Source: Diphasiastrum complanatum (lineage: Eukaryota > Streptophyta > Lycopodiopsida > Lycopodiales > Lycopodiaceae). From it: a stretch of 64,000 nt of DNA. The notes under the pieces were generated by a model. That model had not been told where the DNA came from, searched no databases, and saw only the letters and a list, made by a program, of their open reading frames with translations. A program made the translations under genes and the position numbers. Below are positions 57,441 to 64,000 of this stretch, in pieces (position 1 is the stretch's first letter; every line of letters begins with the position of its first letter). The stretch is from the NCBI GenBank assembly GCA_029204225.1, contig CM055102.1, positions 22,594,160 through 22,658,159 on the forward strand, read 5' to 3'.

Positions 57441-57556
57441 TGATTAAGTTGGAATTGACTATTCGTTTCCTAATCGTTGGGTGGTTTGGCTCCACAAGTG
57501 TCCTTTTGGTTGCATGCAACAGGATCTAGGTGAATCTTCATGTGGTGATCCTTACA
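57441..57556 (+). repeat. LTR end of gypsy copy 2
   Basis: The last ~110 bp match 54375-54483 (GGTTGGGTGGTTTGGCTCCAC, TTGCATGCAACAG.ATCTAG and ATCTTCATGTGG.GATCC), ending GATCCTTACA before the second primer site. Confidence 0.75.
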
Positions 57557-57563
57557 CTTATAG

Positions 57564-57575
57564 TGGTATCAGAGC
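57564..57575 (+). promoter_or_regulatory. Primer binding site, copy 2
   Basis: TGGTATCAGAGC, separated from the LTR end by 7 bp that are absent in copy 1 (CTTATAG). Confidence 0.8.
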
Positions 57576-59330
57576 AAGGCTTAGGAAGATCAAAGAACTT
57601 GGATATGTGAAGCTTTTCATTGGATCTTTGATAGTGGATCGATCGGATTTCTCCTCCTGGAGCGGAGAAAGCTTCCAATTGGATGTTCTCCCAGTGTCTT
57701 CACTTGCACGTTGCTTAGATCCATCTTTGTCGACGCTTTCTAGGGTCTTATGGATTGATGTTGATGATAGCCAATTTGTGACGATTTTTTAAGGTTTGCT
57801 TGTGTAGCTCAAAACTAATGGTAGAACTGAATTTCGAGCAAGTGTACTTTCACTTAGGGGTTCATTGATTGCCGAATTAATGATGCATGTCGGTAATTTA
57901 CAAGATTTACGGTTGTAGACTATGATTTTGGTCAAGAATTGTATTTTTTTTAGGGTTTTTGACTAGAAATGTGTAGTAAGAACCATAATCCAGCAAAATA
58001 AGATCATTAGATGGTTGCTGATAAGTAATTTGAGTTGCATGCGAGCGGTATGTGGATGCATGGGGTGGAAATTGGCTTTATGAAATGGAAAAAATCGAAA
58101 ATATTGCTAAAATTCATGTTTTTTGCAAGTTTTTCATAGGTTGATTACATATTGTTGTAAATCACCTTGTAGATGCCATAAGGGATAATCAATGTCTTTT
58201 GAAGCTGTCCAAGAAATTAGAGCAAAGATTTCAGATATTAGAGGTGGAGGCCAAAAAAGGGCTGAAGATTGCTTTTCTTCATGCTTCTTGGGGGATTTAT
58301 TACTACAAATACACAAGAGGATCATGCATGGAGTCAATCCAGCTTGATTCATCTTGGCCTTCCCGACAAGCTATCAAGCCTGAAAATTGGTTGCCATAGG
58401 CTTGTGCTCCATCTCCATGAAGTTTGTAGTTAGAGCGCCCTCCCACAAGGTGGAAGATCTTTGTCCTTCGCCCATACTGCATCTCTTGACCTAATTGAAG
58501 GCTTCACAAAAGTCTAATGCACCATTAAAGATTGTTGGTAAATTCTCTTTGGGTGCTTGCATGGTGTTTAACTGATTGTGAATGAAACCTCCTATAGGAA
58601 GTCCTACTACAGAATTTCAGACCTTCTGTACTCCCACATTTTGAGCAGAGGTGGCAGGGTGATGTGGCAATCATCTTTGAAACTTGTCCTCCCTCTATAA
58701 TGTGTTGTGCAGCGACCAATTTAATGCACTGTAGCTCGACTTATGGCTGTTTGAAATTTTGACAATTTTATGAGTAAAATTGCCGAAATCGTGCAACGTT
58801 TTGATGCGTGCCTGCATTTTCCCAACTTTGATGTATTGTGCTAGTGGAGATTTCTTGCATGGTGATTCTATTAGTGTTTTCGACATGTATGATAGACCTA
58901 CAGTCGTTTTGAGTGGTCATACGCATGTGCTCTAATGTATGCTCATGAATCAATGATAATGGCTGACTGATTTCTTAGGATTTTACGTAAAAAAATTTCG
59001 TGTATGCTTTGCATGTTGGACTGACATTATGGTAGTGACATTAGAAATTAAATAGTATGTCGTTTTTTTCGATTTTGATTGCCTTTGTACTAACTATACT
59101 TTTCGTTGAATTTTGAAGTTATGCCAAAGTTTAAAAAAAAGAGTATTTTCGAAAATTCAAATTGTTCAGTTTTTTGAATTATCTATGAAATGAACAAAGA
59201 TCAACAATGATTTGACCATACTGGAAGTCAAATTTAGTCAAAATTGGTCACAGTATCTCACTAAAGGTTAAGAATAGACGTATTCATTAACTATGGTTAG
59301 TTATTTTTTGTTTTAGATAATTCAAGATGA
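57576..59330 (+). mobile_element. Long leader of gypsy copy 2
   Basis: About 1.75 kb between the primer site and the gag start, without a long open frame, sharing ordered landmarks with the leader of copy 1. Leaders of this length are unusual for chromodomain gypsy elements. Confidence 0.6.
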
Positions 59331-60028
59331 CTAAAGAAGCTGCAAATCCTGTTGTACCCTTGTACATCCAAATTTGCCAGCAGTTGAGTAATGTGCTCAA
59401 TGATATGAATCATCAGAATAATTTATGAGAGAAGTGGATGGAGGTTCTTTGAACCAAGTGAAGCTGTTGTCTTCTCCGAATCTTGGATTCCAACCTAAGA
59501 CTTACTCAGGGGAGAAGGAGAAAAAGCCAGAAGTTGTGGAGGACTGGCTTGTCAAGTGGGACAGTTAGTAGCTTTATAGTGTATACGGATCGCTAGCCTC
59601 TCAAGTACTTTTGTAATCAGCATGATCTTCGGGGTAGGAAAGCCCGATAGACCAAATTGATCTAAGAATTCGATCATGAAATCCGTTATATAAGAGGCAA
59701 CTCTAATCAAGTTGTGGATGCTCTTAGTCAAGACATTATGTATCGGAAAGCATTATAAACTATCTACTTGATTTTGTGGACCGTTCAAGATTGTACGGAA
59801 GCTTACGAACTAGATCTTCAACTTGGATCTGATGAGGATTTATCCCATTTAGAAGATTTGTCGCTCAGTGCACCTTTGGAACTTGAGAAAGTGCTTAGAA
59901 CCAGAGATAAACAATTGAGAAACTGTTCTACCTCTGGGTGCTTGATTAGGAAGAAGGGTCGGACTGAGGATGATGATTCATGGGAGAGAGTTGAAAGCAT
60001 GAAGAACTTCCCTAATTTTCACTTTTGA
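59331..60028 (+). pseudogene. Gypsy deletion fusion: gag start, RNase H scrap, chromodomain
   Basis: An ATG at about 59330 opens MTKEAANPVVPLYIQICQQL (gag N-terminus). After several stops the reading shows the link to RNase H near 59565-59760 (VYTDR.PLKYF, LRGRKAR, EFDHEIRYIRGNSNQVVDAL). It then passes to a chromodomain-like C-terminus in 59768-60028 (VLRTRDKQLRN, LIRKKGRTEDDDSWERVES, NFPNFHF). The last part corresponds to the C-terminal chromodomain of chromovirus integrases, which bind histone marks. The capsid core, protease, RT core and integrase core have been deleted. Confidence 0.8.
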
Positions 60029-60039
60029 GGACAGAAGTG

Positions 60040-60056
60040 GTTCAAGGGGGGAAGAA
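60040..60056 (+). promoter_or_regulatory. Polypurine tract of gypsy copy 2
   Basis: A purine-rich run (AAGGGGGGAAGAA) ends directly at the TGTTACATCC start of the 3' LTR, as in other plant chromoviruses. Confidence 0.8.
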
Positions 60057-60240
60057 TGTTACATCCACGTTCTGCATATAGGATACATGGTACAGTTTCC
60101 TCTCTCTACACCTGCATTCTATCCCATGGCTCGGGGGTGATGCTACTGGAGATTGATCGGTGGCTTCTCATTGGTTGGGTAGTTTTGCTGCACCGTGTTC
60201 TCTTTGTATTTGTCTTGTAAGCAAGATCTTGAGGAGCAAT
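60057..60240 (+). repeat. Partial 3' LTR of gypsy copy 2
   Basis: It starts TGTTACATCCACGTTCTG and matches parts of the copy 1 LTR (52905 onwards, then 53905-54015) but has lost about 1 kb between them, near 60088. Similarity ends after GATCTTGAGGAGC near 60238, so the right part with GATCCTTACA is missing. Confidence 0.65.
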
Positions 60241-62689
60241 CACCATTAAGGGCATGGGCATGTCCTTATAGAACCCAAGTACCCTAAGTTTTGCTAACCT
60301 CTAGAAGGTTCCATTAAGGACCTCTAGATAGTGTAAACAGGACATTTGCTCATTAGATTAGTCCTATGTATTCATTGAATATATTAAATGCTCTTGGTCA
60401 TTCTTATGGGGGACTGATCAATTGTGTGATACAGTATTCATAGATTGAGTCTATAAACTGGTATAAGAGCACTTTCCCTCCTTGGTGGGATTGCTAATTT
60501 TCTCCACACTTGGTGGATCTCCATTTTTTTTCTAGCGGGCAATTAGCGCCCACTAAACTTGGCAACGTAAAGAAAAAATATATATGGGTAGAAAAATTTC
60601 TGAAGGATTATAAAATGACCCCCAAATAGGCTGTCAATCTAAAGGAATGCTAATGGAAGTCGGTCTATACCACAATTATAGCTCAAGCTCCATTGGGTAT
60701 GGAGTCAAAAATAAGACGTTCATGACCACAAGCACTTTCAATGGCAATCAGTAAGGCAAGTTTCAAACGGTCAACAGGCAATTTTCAAATAGCCTATGGA
60801 ACTCTGAAATGGACAAGAACCATTCCACTATAGAAAGCCATGACTTTCAGAGAGCTAAATAGTCTATAAAATGGCTATTAGGATTTCTCTCAATCACTAG
60901 GCTTTTACCTCATTTGTTAGAGATTCTTAATAGCCGAAAGAAGTATTTACAAAATTCAGTTCTTGCTTAGCAATAAGACGGTTATAGTTGTTCAATAAAA
61001 GCAGCATAATTTCATAAATCACAAACAAGGGCCTTGCATTATCGTTTGTTTATAATCGAAATGCAATAAGCAATGGTTATCAAGACAATAATAAGATGAA
61101 AGTGAGTTTAGTGCTTCCCTGCGAGCATTCAGCTTACCAAACAACTGCCAAGCCACTTCGCAAGATGCTAGCCTGAACATTTATCAAATCCTTTTAGACC
61201 ATTTTAAGTTTGGACAGAGATACGCTATAGGCAGGTATTTGCTAATTGAAACCCTGCAAGCAGAGATGGATACTTGATAGCAAGGTCGCTCGTAAGGAAA
61301 AGGCACAAACTTTACAATAGGCTGTAGGTTACATTCTTCCTTCCACACAAGCACGGAGGTAGGCCACGAGGCAAAGGGCACGGCCCACACAGGCTGAAAT
61401 AGGGCGCAGATAGAGAATTTGGCCAGGGCAGTGTGAAGGCAAGAGGGCGCAAATGAAGAATGGAGCAGCGTGGCCATGTAAAAGGCATGGCTGATGGATG
61501 GACAGGCAGCGAAGAGAATGAGGAGCGACCTCACGATAAGGCGTGGCCAATGGACAAGCAGGGTTAGGGAAGAGGAAGAAGCCACAGGCAGATCCGCAGG
61601 TAGGGAGCGTGGACAGGGTAATCAAATTACAAAGTACCCTCCCTAAGCAGGCAGGTTCACAGGTGGAGCAATGGCAAGGCAGGAGAGGGGTGTGGGCTGT
61701 CTTCCAAGGACATCCAACAACAGCCTTATAAACAAAGCAATGCATTCAATGCATTCACCATTGGCAGAAAGGAAGGAAGCAGCTCTATAGACGGATAGAT
61801 CAGAAAGGTAACCAACAATGGAAAAGCTTTCATATGGGCTAAAAACAATGATTTGTAGTTCATTAATCTGTCTCATAGATCAATGGCCTTCAAGAAGCAT
61901 GAAAACACCATTCTGACATGAAACAAGACACTCTCAAGACAACAATCCTTGAGCAGGGAACAGTCACAAGTGATTCACAGACTTCTCAGACTTAGAAACA
62001 CAATTAATCACAAATAGAATCACAAGAAAGTGATTCAAACAACTGTAAGGCAGGGAGACAGAATCTTCCAAGCCTCAGATCTTTCTAAGTAAGGTGGCAA
62101 AGCTTTCCACAATTCCACAATTTGCAACCTCAAGATTAGAGACTGCAAAAGCAAATGGCCACAAATCTGACTCAACAATCTGCAACCAAATGTTAGAGAT
62201 GACAGAAAAAGCAATTCACAGATCCACAAACAGTGGTAACACAATGCTAATGATTCAAATTATAGATCAATAGCAATGAAGTAAAAGCAGTTTGCAGCAA
62301 AGACCAAACACAGAAGTTAGAGTGGAAGGCACCAGGCAAATCAGCCTCTTCTCCTTTCCTACTCCCCTAGAGATGGACAAGGAAATCTAGCTGAGCCTAA
62401 AAGGCAACAAATTCCTCCTTAGTAGGAACATTTCGTCCATGCTCCTGAACATTTGATAAGTCCTTACTAAGACAATCTTCACATGTCAAAAGGCCTTCAT
62501 CATCATCGTAATCAATGATTGGCACCAAGTCTTCAATTTCAAAAAGTATTAGATCAGAGAACTCAAAAATGATGTTGGAAAGTATACAAAGGACCTCATC
62601 CTCCCAGTAGTTGAAAGAGCTACAAAGATCCATAGTGGTTATGTACACATCCTCATATATTTGGGCAACTCAAAAAATGGATGAGACTG
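60241..62689. other. Unclassified DNA with a possible orphan primer site
   Basis: TGGTATAAGAGC at 60459-60470 resembles a tRNA-Met primer site, so 60241-60458 may be an LTR end of a further element. Between 61300 and 61740 the DNA is unusually G-rich on the plus strand, and the minus strand has two overlapping open frames (133 and 138 codons) rich in Cys/Pro/Leu; a TATA-like TTTATAAGGC lies at its minus-strand start (~61730). The frame 62397-62648 (minus, acidic) has no recognised domain. Confidence 0.35.
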
Positions 62690-64000
62690 TACATAAGAAG
62701 GGTAAGGATACATGTGCTTGAACCCTATGACATGGGAGATTCATGTAAGCAAAGATGTGATCTTTGATGAGATGTGTAGATTTGATGAGGATGATGACAA
62801 TGAAAGATCTGTTACCATCTTAGAGGAAGATGAATATATCGTACCATAGGAGATTAAGCACGAAGAACATGATTGGGAGGATAATGAATCGACCCATTCA
62901 AGAGCCTAAGGGGACATATTTGCCAATCGGAGCCAAGAAGGTAAAACCTGTTGGTAGCAAGAGTTTGTATCAAGATACTTCTTGAGACACCTTTTCTCTA
63001 TGGAGTGTGTCACCCAAGTCAAAGGTACCAACATGTACGAAACCATCATGAATGATGCAAAAATGAATCAACCAAGGTCCATCATGCATGGTAAAGAAAG
63101 AATTCAACAAGAGATAGGAAAGCTCCTAATAAGTACCATGTAAATTATGGTCTTATGGGCGACATTATGAATTGTTATGAGCCTTTATTTTTTGAAGAAG
63201 CAATGGATCTTGAGGAATGGCAAGGGGCTATGAAAGAGGAGATGGATTCAATGCAAAGACATGGTATGTTGGATCTGGTTGATCGCACTCTTGGTAAGTA
63301 GCTCATAGATAATAAATGGGTTTACAAAAATAAGTTTCATGTAGATGGCTACAAATATGTAAGGCATGCTTGGTATTTAAGCGACTATGATAAGAATAAA
63401 GAGATCGACTATGAGGAGAAGTTTCCTGCTATAGTAGAGTGGACTATGCTACACCTAATTGTTACGATGGCATCCTATTTTGGGTGGAAGATCCACCAAA
63501 TCTACATTTTTTAATAGAATCTAGAAGAGGAAGTATATATATGGTCCAAACACAAGGCTACATTGTTGAAGGCTAGAAGATAAAGTGTGCAAGCTACAAA
63601 AGACACTTTATGGTCTTAAGCAAGCACCACAAGCGTGGTATGGACACATCAACAACAACTTTCTCTCAATTTTTTTTTTCTTTTGAAAACTGATTGTGAT
63701 CCTCATCTATATGTTTTTATGAGTGATGGGAGCATTGCTTTGTATTGTATGTTGATGATATCATTATTATTGGAAATGCGAAATAGCTCATCGATGCTTT
63801 AAAAGCTGATTTAAGTAGTTGAAAATGATGGCTCTTAATCTTATGCACTATTGCTTAGGAGTAGAGGTATGGTAGAATGAGAATGATATCAGACTTTGTC
63901 AAAGCAAGTACGTTCATGAAACCCAAAAAGATTGTTGTGTCGATAAAATTGAGTGTGAAATAATTTTCTCTTCACTTAGAATTGGATCTCAATATTTGAA
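62690..64000 (+). pseudogene. Decayed copia pol: integrase end and reverse transcriptase, cut by the window end
   Basis: The reading begins with NPMTWEIHVSKDVIFDEM (post-integrase linker, ~62720-62780) and an acidic segment. The RT start lies near 63190-63300 (FFEEAMDLEEWQGAMKEEMD, LDLVDRTLGK), then NKWVYKNKFHVDGYKYV, YEEKFPAIVEWTMLHL, LEEEVYI and LYGLKQAPQAWY at ~63607-63645. The catalytic YVDDIIIIGN is intact at 63748-63777. Many stops and frameshifts separate these motifs. RNase H and the 3' LTR would lie beyond the window. Confidence 0.85.

Noticed and set aside
61329-61745. 138-codon Cys/Pro-rich frame on the minus strand as a secreted Cys-rich protein
   Set aside because: A second, overlapping frame of similar length and quality exists, the Cys spacing is irregular and no signal peptide stands out; it looks like an effect of the G-rich plus strand, perhaps within an LTR.

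Overview
This window looks like a piece of a large, repeat-rich plant nuclear genome. The evidence is an intron-containing plant-type R2R3-MYB gene, Ty1/copia and Ty3/gypsy retrotransposons with plant-type primer sites (initiator tRNA-Met and a decayed tRNA-Asp type), a non-LTR (LINE) retrotransposon, a tRNA-shaped retroposon and very long (GA)n/(TA)n tracts. The species cannot be told from the sequence; the density of old, broken elements would suit a fern or gymnosperm, but that is a guess.

Only one host gene can be read as intact: a three-exon R2R3-MYB transcription factor on the minus strand (14947 down to 11691). Its DNA-binding domain is complete once two introns are removed, and it belongs to the MYB98/MYB64/MYB119/MYB115/MYB118-like class, which in Arabidopsis acts in female gametophyte and embryo/seed development. 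Everything else recognisable is a mobile-element remnant or a repeat.

Layout: 1-2900 unclassified, with an imperfect duplication and a decayed coiled-coil ORF. 3012-6294 a copia element on the minus strand with one LTR, gag and integrase but no reverse transcriptase. 6295-11690 sparse DNA with a G-quadruplex motif and a tRNA-shaped retroposon flanked by a 14-bp target duplication. 11691-14947 the MYB gene. 15268-17224 a decayed gypsy element (minus). 18100-21600 palindromes, a MITE candidate, a G4 motif, a fold-back repeat and (GA)n arrays. 22700-24250 two opposed copia fragments, then a 95-bp minisatellite. 26448-30332 a complete but internally deleted copia element with paired LTRs and a matching 5-bp target duplication; a gypsy integrase fragment sits inside its 3' LTR. 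31350-36643 an LTR element that shows only a gag-type ORF. 36680-36960 a 69/72-bp tandem repeat. 38340-39385 an unassigned decayed coding region. 40600-41770 a gypsy integrase scrap and a cluster of GGGAAC/GTTCCC palindromes. 43975-47262 two LINE pieces, the 3' end of one abutting the 5' end of the next. 47603-49643 a truncated gypsy element (minus). 52900-60240 a chromodomain gypsy family with very long leaders, present as two LTR-plus-leader copies; the second ends in a gag/RNase H/chromodomain deletion derivative. 62690-64000 a decayed copia pol running off the window.

No coherent multi-gene system was found. The most interesting signals are the gag-only LTR element, the tRNA-shaped retroposon, the clusters of diverse perfect palindromes, the LINE junction and the unassigned coding remnant at 38.3-39.4 kb. 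All coordinates and similarities were read by eye; no alignment or search was run.
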